Positions 1 to 8,375 of a stretch of 64,000 nt of DNA are shown piece by piece. The stretch comes from Paraniabella defluvii (GTDB lineage: Bacteria > Bacteroidota > Bacteroidia > Chitinophagales > Chitinophagaceae): NCBI GenBank assembly GCA_019316985.1, contig CP079215.1, forward strand, positions 1,054,001 to 1,118,000, read 5' to 3'. The first letter of the stretch is position 1, and every line of letters starts with the position of its first letter. The notes under the pieces were generated by a model. The model made no database searches. It was given only the letters and a program-made list of their open reading frames with translations, and was not told the origin of the DNA. Made by a program: the position numbers and the translations under genes.

Positions 1-90
1 GGCGGCGGTAACTACCGTGTCAACATCTTCATGAAAAAAGAAGGAGGTAAAGAGGTGATCAAAGAATTACGTTTCCAGCTGATTGAGTAA
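1..90 (+). CDS. C-terminal end of an unidentified protein (partial)
   Basis: The first reading frame is open from the window edge to a TAA at 88-90 and encodes 29 residues, charged and beta-strand-like (it includes YRVNIFMKK and ends in FQLIE). A hairpin terminator follows 26 nt later, which supports a real gene end. The family cannot be recognised from this fragment. Confidence 0.55.
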   Translation, partial: GGGNYRVNIFMKKEGGKEVIKELRFQLIE

Positions 91-116
91 TGCTAAAGGG
101 CTAAACAATAATAACG

Positions 117-145
117 ATGCCTCCCCAACCGGAGGCATTTGTTTT
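117..145 (+). terminator. Intrinsic terminator after the first partial gene
   Basis: An 8-bp perfect stem, ATGCCTCC (117-124) pairing with GGAGGCAT (131-138) around the loop CCAACC, is followed by TTGTTTT. It lies between the partial gene and nadC and points away from the former. Confidence 0.8.
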
Positions 146-258
146 ATCGCCCTATTTAATAGGGTAAATGGCACCCGGCAAATTATACAAGGCACCGGTT
201 GCTTAAACCGGGGTGTAATGGCATCCATTTAAAAAGCATCATTTATCTTGCACTCATT

Positions 259-1119
259 ATGACGCAGGAATTTCAGCAAAAATTAAAACATCTGGTAGAC
301 GAAGCCTTATCAGAAGATATAGGTAGCGGCGATCATTCAACCCTTTCATGCATTGGCGCGGAAGAAGAAGGGAGCGCTGTTTTAAAAATAAAGCAGGATG
401 GGGTTTTAGCCGGTGTGGATGTAGCCCGTTTTATTTTTGAATACAAAGAGCCGGGCTGCAGCTTCGAAGTATTTAAAAGGGACGGCGAGCCTATGTTTGC
501 CGGTGAAAAAGCTTTTGAAGTGGCAGCACATGAACACACCATTTTACAATGCGAAAGATTGGTGCTGAACTGTATGCAGCGAATGAGCGGCATTGCTACC
601 CTTACCAAACAATATACCGATAAGCTAACCGGTTATAAAACAAAATTGCTGGATACCCGCAAAACCACACCTAATTTCAGGCTGCTTGAAAAGGAAGCCG
701 TACGTATCGGCGGAGGTGTTAACCACCGGTTCGGATTATACGATATGATCATGCTAAAAGATAATCATATCGATTATGCCGGAGGTATTGAAAAAGCAAT
801 TACCAAAGCCTACGACTATGTTATAAAAAACAACCTGGATATTAAAATAGAAGTAGAAACCCGTTCGATAGCCGATGTAAGGAAAGTAATAGCCGTGGGT
901 GAAGGAAAAGTATTCCGGGTAATGCTGGATAACTATACACCCCAACAAATTACTGAAGCATTAAATCTGATCGCAGGCCGTTTTGAAACAGAAGCCAGCG
1001 GGGGCATTAACCTCGAAACGATAGAAAGCTATGCCGCTACCGGCGTAGATTATGTGAGTGTAGGCGGATTAATACACCAGGCACGTAGCCTCGACCTGAG
1101 TTTAAAAGCAGTGCTTTAG
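259..1119 (+). CDS. nadC: Nicotinate-nucleotide diphosphorylase (carboxylating)
   Basis: Quinolinate phosphoribosyltransferase, the step of de novo NAD synthesis that makes nicotinate mononucleotide from quinolinate and PRPP in the cytosol. The 286-residue product has family length and shows the binding-site series RKTTP (134-138), Arg141, Glu-Lys (144-145), GGGVNHR (151-157) and KDNH (167-170). The frame is open upstream to a TTG at 199, but the ATG at 259 gives the normal N-terminus (MTQEFQQKL) and follows a promoter-like TATCTTGCA. The gene is intact, unlike many neighbours. No nadA or nadB is adjacent, so the rest of the pathway lies elsewhere. Confidence 0.96.
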   Translation: MTQEFQQKLKHLVDEALSEDIGSGDHSTLSCIGAEEEGSAVLKIKQDGVLAGVDVARFIFEYKEPGCSFEVFKRDGEPMFAGEKAFEVAAHEHTILQCERLVLNCMQRMSGIATLTKQYTDKLTGYKTKLLDTRKTTPNFRLLEKEAVRIGGGVNHRFGLYDMIMLKDNHIDYAGGIEKAITKAYDYVIKNNLDIKIEVETRSIADVRKVIAVGEGKVFRVMLDNYTPQQITEALNLIAGRFETEASGGINLETIESYAATGVDYVSVGGLIHQARSLDLSLKAVL

Positions 1120-1133
1120 CACCTTGTGCCTTT

Positions 1134-1158
1134 CAACCCGTTAACTTTTCAACTGAAC
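1134..1158 (+). repeat. Octamer-phased AAC tract upstream of the SUI1-like gene
   Basis: AAC occurs at 1135, 1143 and 1151, an exact 8-nt period, ending 5 nt before the ATG at 1163. It belongs to the same family as the tracts before surE, mtaB, plsC and rplK, but here no clear TAnnTTTG box is seen next to it. Confidence 0.5.
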
Positions 1159-1162
1159 GATC

Positions 1163-1502
1163 ATGTCAAAAATAAATCCAATAGTCCGTTTGTATTCAGC
1201 ACCAATCCTGATTTTAAGCTTGAGCAGGATTCGGAGGAAGCATCTACGCTGGCGCCCGCATCGCAAAAGCTGAGACTACAGCTGGAAACCAAGCACCGCG
1301 GCGGTAAAACGGCTACCGTAGTAATAGGTTTTGTTGGTACCGAAAAAGATCTTGAGGAGCTGGGTAAAAAGCTCAAATCATTTTGCGGCACCGGCGGATC
1401 GGCAAAGAACGGCGAAATCATCATCCAGGGGATCACCGGGATAAGCTGTTGCAATGGTTTCAAAAAAACGGGTATACACAGGTAAAGAAAAGTGGTGGCT
1501 AG
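1163..1502 (+). CDS. SUI1/YciH-family translation initiation factor-like protein (frameshifted)
   Basis: Small protein of the eIF1/SUI1 fold, a family that in eukaryotes helps choose start codons; the bacterial role is poorly defined. The conserved core includes TKHRGGKTATVVIGF, followed by a Lys-rich helix and GGSAKNGEIIIQGDH. Two single-base losses break the frame: one in the A-run after ATGTCAAAA (about 1170) and one in the GGGG at about 1430. Restoring them gives about 113 residues ending in YTQVKKSGG with stop TAG at 1500-1502. The gene follows nadC by 43 nt with an AAC octamer tract between. The family call is firm; the function is inferred from the family. Confidence 0.85.
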
Positions 1503-1747
1503 TTGTTTTTTCAGCTCCTTTATTCATAATCAGCCAGTAAAAGATTAGTCCATTTGCTATTTGGGGATGCCCCAGTACATCTCCTCCTTATACAGTTCCA
1601 GTTATCGGGCCGTCTTTAAGAACTGCATCCACAAGGCCGGCTCAATGGGGAGCCGATAGAATGATCGCAACAATTTTGCGTATATCCCGGATAAGCTAAT
1701 CAAAAAATTAAAGTAAAAATGACTATTTTTACTAAAACGTACTTTTC

Positions 1748-2132
1748 ATGAGCAGCATGATTTCGGCAGGCATAATGGTGAATGTTGAGGTTTTTATCAA
1801 CCTGAATACAGCAATCCGCTGCAGAGTGAATACATGTTCGCCTATCGCATAACGCTTGAAAACTATAACCCCACCCCGTAAAGCTGCTGCGCCGTCACTG
1901 GAATATATTCGACAGCAATGGCGTATACAGGGAAGTAGAAGGCGAAGGAGTTGTAGGAGTGCAGCCCGTATTGCAGGCAGGCGAAAGTTACCAGTATATG
2001 AGCGGCTGTAACCTTAGCACCGACATGGGTAAAATGAAAGGCGTTTATGAAATGGAAAACCTCGATCTGCGGAAAAAATTCCAGGTTCTCATCCCGGAGT
2101 TTGAAATGATTGCGCCTGCAAAAGCCAACTAA
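1748..2132 (+). CDS. apaG: ApaG-domain protein (frameshifted)
   Basis: ApaG family, an immunoglobulin-like beta-sandwich of about 125 residues, linked in enterobacteria to Co2+/Mg2+ tolerance and found as a domain in some eukaryotic F-box proteins. The frame breaks after VEVF (about 1795) and in the C-run near 1876. Reading across gives about 128 residues with hallmark segments YQPEYSNP, EYMFAYRITLEN, LLRRHWNIFDSNG, REVEGEGVVGVQPVL, YMSGCNLSTDMGKM and IPEFEMIAPAKAN. Either ATG at 1748 or 1757 could start it. Because every family block is present, I read the breaks as sequencing errors, not decay. The 245 nt before it (1503-1747) contain no gene I can support. Confidence 0.85.
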
Positions 2133-2235
2133 CAATTGTACTTGAACAGTTCAACCCGATTCGGGATAATTCCTTCTCCTTAACAGGCTTTATTAAAGTG
2201 TTTCTAATTAAATGTTGAAAAATAATTTTTCCATT

Positions 2236-2275
2236 TACTAAAAATATTAGTATTATTGTACTAATATTTTTAGTT
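2236..2275. promoter_or_regulatory. Double 17-bp palindromic operator upstream of the ligase/radical SAM pair
   Basis: Two copies of a palindrome of the form TACTAA-N5-TTAGTA lie at 2236-2252 (perfect) and 2259-2275 (one mismatch), spaced 23 bp centre to centre. Together they also form a perfect 15-bp inverted repeat (2238-2252 with 2259-2273, loop TTATTG). The second copy ends 14 nt before the ATG at 2290. TACT...AGTA symmetry recalls sites of winged-helix repressors such as the HxlR type; the cognate regulator is not in the window. Confidence 0.55.
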
Positions 2276-2289
2276 TTAAAAGTTGCTTT

Positions 2290-2891
2290 ATGTCTGCAGA
2301 TATTAAAACACCGGCCGTTGCTGAATACCTATTGTTGATCGAACCCCGTAAAGACCTGAGTGATGCTATTATCAACATCAAAAAGGCTTTTTATGATCAA
2401 TACAAAGCCCCTGAAGCGCTGAAAGGGAAACCACACCTAACCCTTGTGAGCTACGTGCAATACACCAGTTTCGAAAGTCGTATCGTTCAAAAACTACGCA
2501 CCGTTTCTATGCAGCTCTCTCCTCTTGCTATCGACCTTCAGGATTATGGTTCTTTCCCATCCCACACTATTTTTATACAGGTGGTTTCGAGAAGTGCCAT
2601 ACAAAACCTTGTAAGAAATATCCGTACCCATTTACAGGGTTTAATGAAGCTGGACAAAGACAACAAACCCCATTTTATAACGGAGCCTCATATAACCATA
2701 GCGCGGAAATTAAAACCCTGGCAGTATGAACAGGGATGGCTGGCCTATAGCCATCAGCAATTTTCCGGCAGGTTTATAGCCAGCTCCATGGTATTGCTGA
2801 AAAGGGAATCGCCGGATCAAAATACCAGCTGGTTCATCGTTTTGAATTCCAGGGATTGCAGGTCGGCGCGTCTCAGGCAATGCTGTTTTAG
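2290..2891 (+). CDS. 2'-5' RNA ligase / cyclic phosphodiesterase-like protein
   Basis: Member of the 2H phosphoesterase superfamily, which acts on 2',3'-cyclic or 2'-5' linked phosphates of RNA or nucleotides. Both catalytic H-x-T motifs are visible: HLTL with His49 and HITIA with His134, in the usual two-lobed layout. One base is lost near 2840 (after NTSW); the alternative frame gives HRFEFQGLQVGASQAMLF and a stop at 2889-2891, a normal family end of about 200 residues. Without that correction the frame runs on into the next gene, so the apparent fusion is artificial. It starts just after the double palindrome and is followed after 4 nt by a radical SAM gene, so the two are likely co-transcribed. 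Substrate unknown. Confidence 0.8.
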
Positions 2892-2895
2892 CCAG

Positions 2896-4039
2896 ATGAA
2901 GAATATTTGCGAACCTATTATTACAAACAGAGATGAACAAAAATTACAGCAGGATCATTTTAAGGTAGCCATCTCCTCTAAAAAAGAGGAGCAACAATAC
3001 CTGCAGGGACGCGGCGCCCAGATCAATACCCGCAATCGCTTTTTGAAAGATGAGCGGGTGAAGGAACATGTAGAAGCTATTGACGATTGGGACGAACCCA
3101 ACCTGGCTACCCAATATATAGAGCAGGAAGCTAAAACCATTGTTAATAAGGTTGAAAGCCCCGATGTTGGTATGGCATACAGTATGAATGCTTATGCCGG
3201 TTGTGAGCATGGCTGCATTTATTGCTATGCACGTAATGTGCATGAGTACTGGGGTTACAGCGCCGGTTTAGATTTCGAAAGAAAGATCATAGTAAAAAAA
3301 ACGCGCCCCAGCTATTGCGTAAACAGCTCATGCATCCTAAATGGGAAGTAATGCCGATCATGCTAAGCGGTAATACAGATTGCTACCAGCCGGCCGAAAA
3401 AAATACCGCCTTACAAGAGGCTTGCTGGAAGTATGTAATGAATTTAATCAGCCTGTTGGCATTCTTACCAAAAACTCGGGCATTTTAAATGATAAGGATG
3501 TGTTGCAGGAAATGGCCCGGAAAAACCTGGTAAGGGCAATGGTTTCCATCACTTCCTTTAACGAAGACCTGCGCCGTGTTATGGAACCCCGTACTACAAC
3601 AGCCATACAGCGTTTAAAAGTGATTGAAGAACTGAGCAAGGCAGGCGTAACCATGGGTATTATGATGGGGCCCATGATACCTGGTTTAAATGAGCATGAG
3701 ATGCAGAGAATTATGAAAGCCGCATCAGACGCAGGTGCAACCTTTACCGCCTATACCTTTATCCGTTTAAACGGTGCCATCAAATTTTTATTTCATGATT
3801 GGCTGTATAAAAATTTCCCTGACCGGGCCGATAAAATATGGCATCTTATAGAACAGAGTCATAACGGGAAGGTAAATGATAGCCGGTGGGGTCTGCGTAT
3901 GCGCGGCGAAGGCAGTATTGCCGAAATAGTAGCCCAGCAATATGCGAAATATGGCAAACTCTACAATATGAACGAAGGACGTACAGGTCTCAATTTAACC
4001 AGCTTTAAAAGACCCGGCCAGCAGTTTACATTGTTTTAA
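2896..4039 (+). CDS. PA0069-family radical SAM protein (frameshifted)
   Basis: Iron-sulfur radical SAM enzyme of the family often compared with spore photoproduct lyase (SplB-like) and named after PA0069; no reaction is established. The cluster motif is C103-x3-C107-x2-C110 (CEHGCIYC) after an N-terminal segment with GRGAQINTRNRF. Frames break in the A-run at about 3295 and again near 3375-3410. Joined, the protein is about 380 residues with LSGNTDCYQP, GILTKN, MEPRTTT and a C-terminal RPGQQFTLF, all typical. It begins 4 nt after the RNA ligase-like gene and shares its operator, suggesting a joint role, perhaps in nucleic acid repair or modification (inference only). Confidence 0.87.
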
Positions 4040-4051
4040 TGCCTCTTCCTG

Positions 4052-4287
4052 CTAGTCGCTGCGCTTGTTGCCTCTTAAAAGCGCTACCAGCAATAAAATA
4101 AAGATAGCCCCGCCAACCACCCATACCCAGGGTTGCATAAAAAGTTGTTGGCACTTTCTCCGGCGCCTTTGGTATTGATATCTACTTCCACCTTCTTTGT
4201 ATCATCCTGTGCCCATAGTACAGTAGAAAAAAACAGGGTGAATACGGATAACACAATCTTAATGTGTGTTTGTTGCAAAGCTTTCAT
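4052..4287 (-). CDS. Small membrane protein with signal peptide
   Basis: Short Bacteroidota-type protein of about 78 residues. The N-terminus has a signal peptide (Lys-rich start, hydrophobic IVLSVFTLFFSTVLWAQ), then a charged stretch DDTKKVEVDINTKG, and after one lost T near 4142 a transmembrane segment (QPWVWVVGGAIFILLLVALL) followed by the basic tail RGNKRSD. Topology suggests a periplasmic N-terminal part held by a single C-terminal helix. Function unknown. It converges with the radical SAM gene, with only 12 nt between the two stops. Confidence 0.65.
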
Positions 4288-4418
4288 AATTTAATGTTTT
4301 ACCTAAACGCGATAAAATATTATGCCAAAAATTATATATCATTCCATTCACATACTGTGCATAAGTTTATTTGCTTTTTATAACGAATAAATGATAACGT
4401 TGTGAAACACTAATTTCC

Positions 4419-4907
4419 ATGCAGCATCAAACAAAACAATGGAGGAAGTTGACGGGCGAGTACCTCAAGAACTACATTGCAGACGAGGTACATGGCGCCA
4501 TACTCCGCGAAAAAGAATTAGGCCACACACTCAAAGTGTGTATCGGCACCGACAGCCAGGTAAAAGGCTCCCAGACAGAATTTGCCACAGTTATCGTTTT
4601 TGTTCGTAAAGGCCGTGGTGGCTTTATGTTTTTAAACAATGAAACCACGCGCGAAAAAATGAGCATCAAACAACGCATGATGACCGAAGTTTCCAGAAGT
4701 ATTGAGGTGGCTTATCATTTAAGCAATGTATTTTCCGATCACAGTATTGATATGGAAGTACATGTAGATATTAATACCAGCCCTTTGTATAAAAGTAACG
4801 ACGCGCTGAAGGAAGCTATCGGTTATATTACAGGCATGGGCTTTTCCTTTAAAGCTAAACCGGAAGCTTTTGCCAGCTCCTGTTGTGCGAACAAGGTAGT
4901 GCAGTAA
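4419..4907 (+). CDS. YkuK-type ribonuclease H-like protein (DUF458)
   Basis: A 162-residue intact frame of the DUF458/YkuK family, predicted to have an RNase H-like fold. The conserved CIGTDSQVKG (residues 41-50, with Asp45) is followed by TEFATVIVFVRKGRGG, the Glu-containing MTEVSRSIE, and the family's terminal segment KAKPEAFASSCCANKVVQ, which usually carries SSSCANK. Acidic residues in strand 1 and the central helix are the likely metal ligands by analogy. Monocistronic: a divergent small membrane gene lies upstream and a convergent DUF4173 gene downstream. The biochemical activity is not known. Confidence 0.85.
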   Translation: MQHQTKQWRKLTGEYLKNYIADEVHGAILREKELGHTLKVCIGTDSQVKGSQTEFATVIVFVRKGRGGFMFLNNETTREKMSIKQRMMTEVSRSIEVAYHLSNVFSDHSIDMEVHVDINTSPLYKSNDALKEAIGYITGMGFSFKAKPEAFASSCCANKVVQ

Positions 4908-5015
4908 AATTCAGTTCCCATAAATTTGCTGTACAAAGATGGCGCATGTTGCCACGCGCCGCCGATACAACGTACCGGTTGATGTTCTTCCAGGTTAAGC
5001 AAGAGCTATTGATGC

Positions 5016-6463
5016 TTATTCTTTAAATTGTATAAAAACAGGATCATTGTGGCGTAATGCAATAAAAAACTGCGAGTGATTATTGCTTATGGACTTGCTA
5101 AAGGCTAATTGTTTCAATATATAAGCTTTTAGATAAAAATGGTTTTGCCCGCTCTGTATAAACCTTTTCTACAATGTTGGTTCTGTCCATTCCTTTTTCG
5201 ATATAAATTTTGTTAAGCAATTCTTTATTATAATCTAAAGATTCCAGGTATTTCCAATCGGGATTAGAGAAATGACTGATGTTATAAGCAGTAACGATCC
5301 AGCTCCAGTTAATCAGGCTGCTCACTACTAAAACACAGAAAGCAGTCCAAACCATTCTGTTGATTAAAAATATATTGGTCTTTCTTTTTTTTCAGTTTAA
5401 TCCAGGTGGTAAACAGCCCCAGCAGGCTCAGGAGGAGAAATAAGAACACGCCTATCCTTTTAAAAGTCAGACCGTAGGCCGCAACATATTCCAGATTCCT
5501 GAAAAATACCGTAAGGATTAGTAATACATTTAACCCGATCCATAAAAAGGACAGCTTTTTAAGAAGATGCGACTGTGTATCAAAATTGAGCAGCCCCTGG
5601 AAGTAAATCATGATGACAGCTATAGCCATAACTATAGAGAGAATGAGCACATACACCCGTTCATGCACTTCGCTGCTTAAAGTGCCTGAAGACGATTGGG
5701 GCCGAACTGTTCTATGCTATAAATAATGATAAAAAAATCAATACCGCGTTCAGCAATATCAATGATATTTCGCCGCTACGTCTTTGTGAAACCAGGTCCA
5801 GCAAATGAAATCCCTTGCTTCTTCTTTGTACAAAACCATCACTAAAATCATCTTTCAAATGGCCGTTGCAGGCAATAAACAGTTTAGGTACCGAGGAGTA
5901 GAAAAAATTAAACATCAGGAAAAAACCAAGCGCTGTCAGCACCGCCAACTGGAAAAAATCGAACTCCAGGGGAATTAAGAAAAGCGATGCAAACTTGTCG
6001 CTGGCAGCAGCATATACGCCAAGAAAAATAGTAGCTAATGCCCCGGGGATGAGCGCATAACTGATGGCCTTTTTACAATTCCGTTGCCCGACAAACGGAT
6101 ACCCAGCCACTTTTGCGGGGTGAGTACCCGGAAGATAAAGGTTGCATAATTGAACGCGGTATTAAAGGGTAAAACCAATACATTAAGCCTGGGATAACGG
6201 GCTTTAAATCCGGTAAGTAACAGCGAGAGGAATAACGCCGCAAAGCTTATAAAGTCTCCATACCAGGCAAAGGCACCAATAGATAAAAAGCAGGTTGCCG
6301 AAAGCAGCCCAAACACAGGCGTACGTTTTACCCGGGGTGTGGTATCGAACAGGAACAACCACGCTATCAGGCCAAAAAAGCTGATATTTAATCCGGGGCC
6401 CTGGTTGTAGAACAATGCTACAAAAGCAACCACCGAAGTAAAGAAGAAAAGATTCTTTTTCAT
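5016..6463 (-). CDS. DUF4173-family integral membrane protein (frameshifted)
   Basis: Large multi-pass inner-membrane protein of unknown function. It is split by at least four base losses into pieces that align head to tail: an N-terminal part with several hydrophobic helices (FFFTSVVAFVALFYNQG), a central part with ISYALIPGALATIFLGVY, the family signature VHERVYVLILSIVMAIAVIMIYFQG, LTFKRIGVFLFLLLSLLGLFTTWIK, and a soluble tail ending NDPVFIQFKE at a stop at 5016-5018. About 480 residues in total. It is the last gene of a minus-strand set with a membrane protein and a winged-helix regulator, but has its own copy of the ACTTTG-N5-CAAAGT palindrome 18 nt before its ATG, so it is probably controlled by that regulator. 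Confidence 0.8.
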
Positions 6464-6474
6464 ATTTTAAATTT

Positions 6475-6499
6475 AAAAGCACTTTGCATTTCAAAGTAA
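6475..6499. promoter_or_regulatory. Palindromic operator before the DUF4173 gene
   Basis: AAAAGC-ACTTTG-CATTT-CAAAGT-AA. The palindrome ACTTTG-N5-CAAAGT (6481-6497) and its flanks recur almost unchanged at 7436-7460. The site is 18 nt upstream of the DUF4173 start codon and just downstream of the winged-helix gene. Confidence 0.7.
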
Positions 6500-6515
6500 C
6501 CAGATAAAAAAATAG

Positions 6516-6804
6516 CTATCCTCTCAATAGCTTCTCCAAAGCATTGATATGTTTTTCAAACGCCTCCTTACCAACGCTGGTAACCTTGTAAGAGGTTTTG
6601 GGCTTTTTCCCGACAAACTCTTTTTCACCTCTATATATTTTTTTGTTCCAGTGCATTAATATGGCTGGCCAGATTGCCGTCAGTAACCTGAAGATGATCT
6701 TTCATCTCCTGGAAATCGATCCAGTCATTCACCACCAGAACCGACATGATGCCCAGCCTTACCCTACTTTCAAAATCCTTATTTAAATGCTCTAATAAGC
6801 TCAT
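6516..6804 (-). CDS. Winged-helix transcriptional regulator (MarR/PadR-like, HTH_34 type; frameshifted)
   Basis: Small DNA-binding protein of about 96 residues. The sequence MSLLEHLNKDFESRVRLGIM, LMVNDW-like VLVVNDWIDFQEMK, then LQVTDGNLASHINALEQK (recognition helix) and the wing KKPKTSYKVTSVGKEAFEKHINALE is typical of the short winged-helix regulators found next to membrane proteins in Bacteroidota. Two single bases are missing, one in the A-run before the wing and one just after. The stop is at 6516-6518. Its ATG lies 18 nt after the upstream membrane gene, so they form one operon. The two copies of the ACTTTG palindrome that flank its transcription unit make autoregulation likely. Confidence 0.8.
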
Positions 6805-6821
6805 TACACAATTTATTAGTG

Positions 6822-7435
6822 TTACCGGTATTTCTTATACATCAGCAAACCGTATATGATATGCAGTATGCCAAAACCCAACGCCCAAAATACCAACCCA
6901 TAACCAGGAACGAGCATGGCAATAACACCCAAAAATGCTTCGCAATAACCCAGGTTCTGTATATCGGAAAAAGTATACCTGCCGGCATTGATCAGGGCCA
7001 GTCCATAAAATACCAGCATTAAAGGAGCCATTATGATGAAATACCCATGGTACATGGCAGCCAGGCAAAATAAGCCACCAAAGATCAACGGAACAAATAA
7101 AGCAACCAGTAATTTCTTAGTGGTAGAAGTCCATACTTTATGCCCCTGCTTTTTTGTTTTATTTACCGTAAGTAAAATACCCGTTCCCAGAGCAGCCACC
7201 AAAACCACAATAGCCAACAAGCTAAGCTGGGTTACTACCCCTGTGTCCGGTGCTTCGCTATAGCCCTGGAAATAATCAATACTGTTCTTTTGCAGGATGT
7301 AATAAGCTGCCCAGGCACCGGCTAATGCAATAATACCTGCAGCTACCCCGACAGCCCGTTCAGCGAAATAAACCGGGAGGATTGCTCCATCATTTTCCGG
7401 ATATGTTGTAAGTCGTCCTTTAACTCCTGACTCAT
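6822..7435 (-). CDS. Multi-pass membrane protein paired with a winged-helix regulator
   Basis: About 205 residues with a soluble N-terminus MSQELKDDLQHIRKMMEQSS followed by roughly six hydrophobic segments, for example AAGIIALAGAWAAYYIL, LSLLAIVVLVAALGTGILLTV and GLVFWALGFGILHIIYGLLMY. One base is lost in the GGGG near 7355; the proper start is ATG at 7435, and the longer open frame from 7493 is an artefact. It is the first gene of the operon with the winged-helix regulator, and the palindrome at 7436-7460 directly abuts its start codon. Function unknown; such pairs are common in this phylum. Confidence 0.75.
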
Positions 7436-7460
7436 AAAAGCACTTTGAAATACAAAGTAA
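7436..7460. promoter_or_regulatory. Second copy of the palindromic operator, before the membrane protein/regulator operon
   Basis: AAAAGC-ACTTTG-AAATA-CAAAGT-AA, identical to the 6475-6499 site except in the 5-nt spacer. It begins immediately beside the ATG at 7435, within the position expected for the transcription start and leader, so binding there would block transcription. Confidence 0.7.
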
Positions 7461-7492
7461 GAACAAGGCAACCGTTCCACCAAATAAATGCA

Positions 7493-7519
7493 AAGAAAAA
7501 GTCGCCCTACAGCGACTTT
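7493..7519 (-). terminator. Intrinsic terminator of the Tyr/Arg-rich secreted protein gene
   Basis: An 8-bp perfect stem, AAAGTCGC (7498-7505) with GCGACTTT (7512-7519), loop of 6 nt, followed on the minus strand by TTCTTTG. It sits 22 nt after the stop of the minus-strand gene at 7541. Confidence 0.75.
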
Positions 7520-7540
7520 AACAACTATTCAATTTCCAAA

Positions 7541-8035
7541 TTATCTGCGACCTCCTCGTACATACTCCCTGTCTCTGTCGCGGTTATTATGATTGCGGCC
7601 ATTGTTCCACTCTTTATGCTTGGGATGATACCTGCTTTCGTAATATTTGTACTCGCGGCTGTCGCGAATTACGAGCTGGTCGCGCGTGTTTCTGTATCTG
7701 CTATAATTTTGAATGTCCCGCCGGTTGTCGCGGTAAGGCTCATAGTTCCTGTTCACTACTACTTTATAAGTATTATACAGGTTCACTCGTCCGTAAGACG
7801 CTGGCAAAGATCTGCCATAAGCCCAGCCACGCCTGTTGGGGTATATAAACTGTTCGCCCATCACATCATAATAAGCATTATACTCAGGCAGGTAATAATA
7901 ACGTGCATAATCATATCCTACGGGACCCCATGCCGGCTGGTTACCGATGTTTATATTGATTCGAACCTGCGCATTTGCATTTTGTACTAAACTAAATCCG
8001 GCAATCACTAACGCAGCAAAAATGAACTTTTTCAT
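7541..8035 (-). CDS. Secreted Tyr/Arg-rich protein of unknown function
   Basis: Intact 164-residue frame. A clear signal peptide (MKKFIFAALVIAGFSLVQNANA, cut before QVRIN) is followed by a Tyr-rich middle (YARYYYLPEYNAYYDVM) and a C-terminal third dominated by Arg, Asp, Asn and Tyr. The composition and lack of a compact fold suggest an exported periplasmic or surface protein; similar proteins occur in Chitinophagaceae without assigned function. It has its own terminator. The upstream 340 nt are shared with divergent surE. Confidence 0.75.
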   Translation of the reverse strand: MKKFIFAALVIAGFSLVQNANAQVRININIGNQPAWGPVGYDYARYYYLPEYNAYYDVMGEQFIYPNRRGWAYGRSLPASYGRVNLYNTYKVVVNRNYEPYRDNRRDIQNYSRYRNTRDQLVIRDSREYKYYESRYHPKHKEWNNGRNHNNRDRDREYVRGGRR

Positions 8036-8316
8036 GATCTTTAATTTTAAGTGCCTTATCCTTTTTAAGGATTAGACGAGTTTACAATTTTTGTAAAGCG
8101 CTTTGATTAATAGACGCTGAACAAAACTTAAAAGGTTGGAGCATTTTTCACTTTATCAAATTATTAGCAAATCTCCTTTTTACAATTACTCTTCTGTTAC
8201 TGTTATTAGAAATAGCCAATCCTCGTTTTGCCTGCATGGGATCTCAGAACATTCCTTCGTACTTATATGCACTATATCCTTTTCCTGACCAGGAAGTTGC
8301 TTTCAGAAGTAGCTTG
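8036..8316. other. Divergent intergenic region without a supported gene
   Basis: This is the left part of the 340-nt gap between the secreted-protein gene and surE. It is AT-rich and holds a small inverted repeat ATCCTT-TTT-AAGGAT (8058-8072) in the leader of the minus-strand gene. No open frame with family similarity was seen. The rest of the gap is the octamer tract and promoter of surE. Confidence 0.5.
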
Positions 8317-8370
8317 TCAACTAATCAACTTGCCAACCTGTCAACTTACCAACTTATCAGCTAAATTTGC
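8317..8370 (+). promoter_or_regulatory. Six-unit octamer tract plus -7 box of surE
   Basis: CAAC begins at 8318, 8326, 8334, 8342 and 8350, exactly 8 nt apart, and a sixth degenerate unit follows. The consensus unit is AACTTATC. The tract runs directly into TAAATTTGC (8362-8370), a good match to the Bacteroidota -7 element TAnnTTTG, 6 nt before the surE ATG. The tract thus covers the region where the -33 element should be. Confidence 0.7.
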
Positions 8371-8375
8371 TGCCT

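Noticed and set aside
1503..1747. Possible decayed minus-strand coding sequence (a fragment reading LYKEEMYWGIPK)
   Set aside because: Only a dozen plausible residues flanked by stops in every frame; no family recognised.
2238..2273. The 15-bp inverted repeat as a terminator of apaG
   Set aside because: It lies 106 nt after apaG, is almost purely AT, and resolves into two equal 17-bp palindromes just before a start codon, which fits an operator better.
2290..3351. A fused RNA ligase-radical SAM protein
   Set aside because: The continuous frame arises from a lost base near 2840; the alternative frame gives a proper ligase C-terminus and stop at 2889-2891, followed by a good ATG at 2896.
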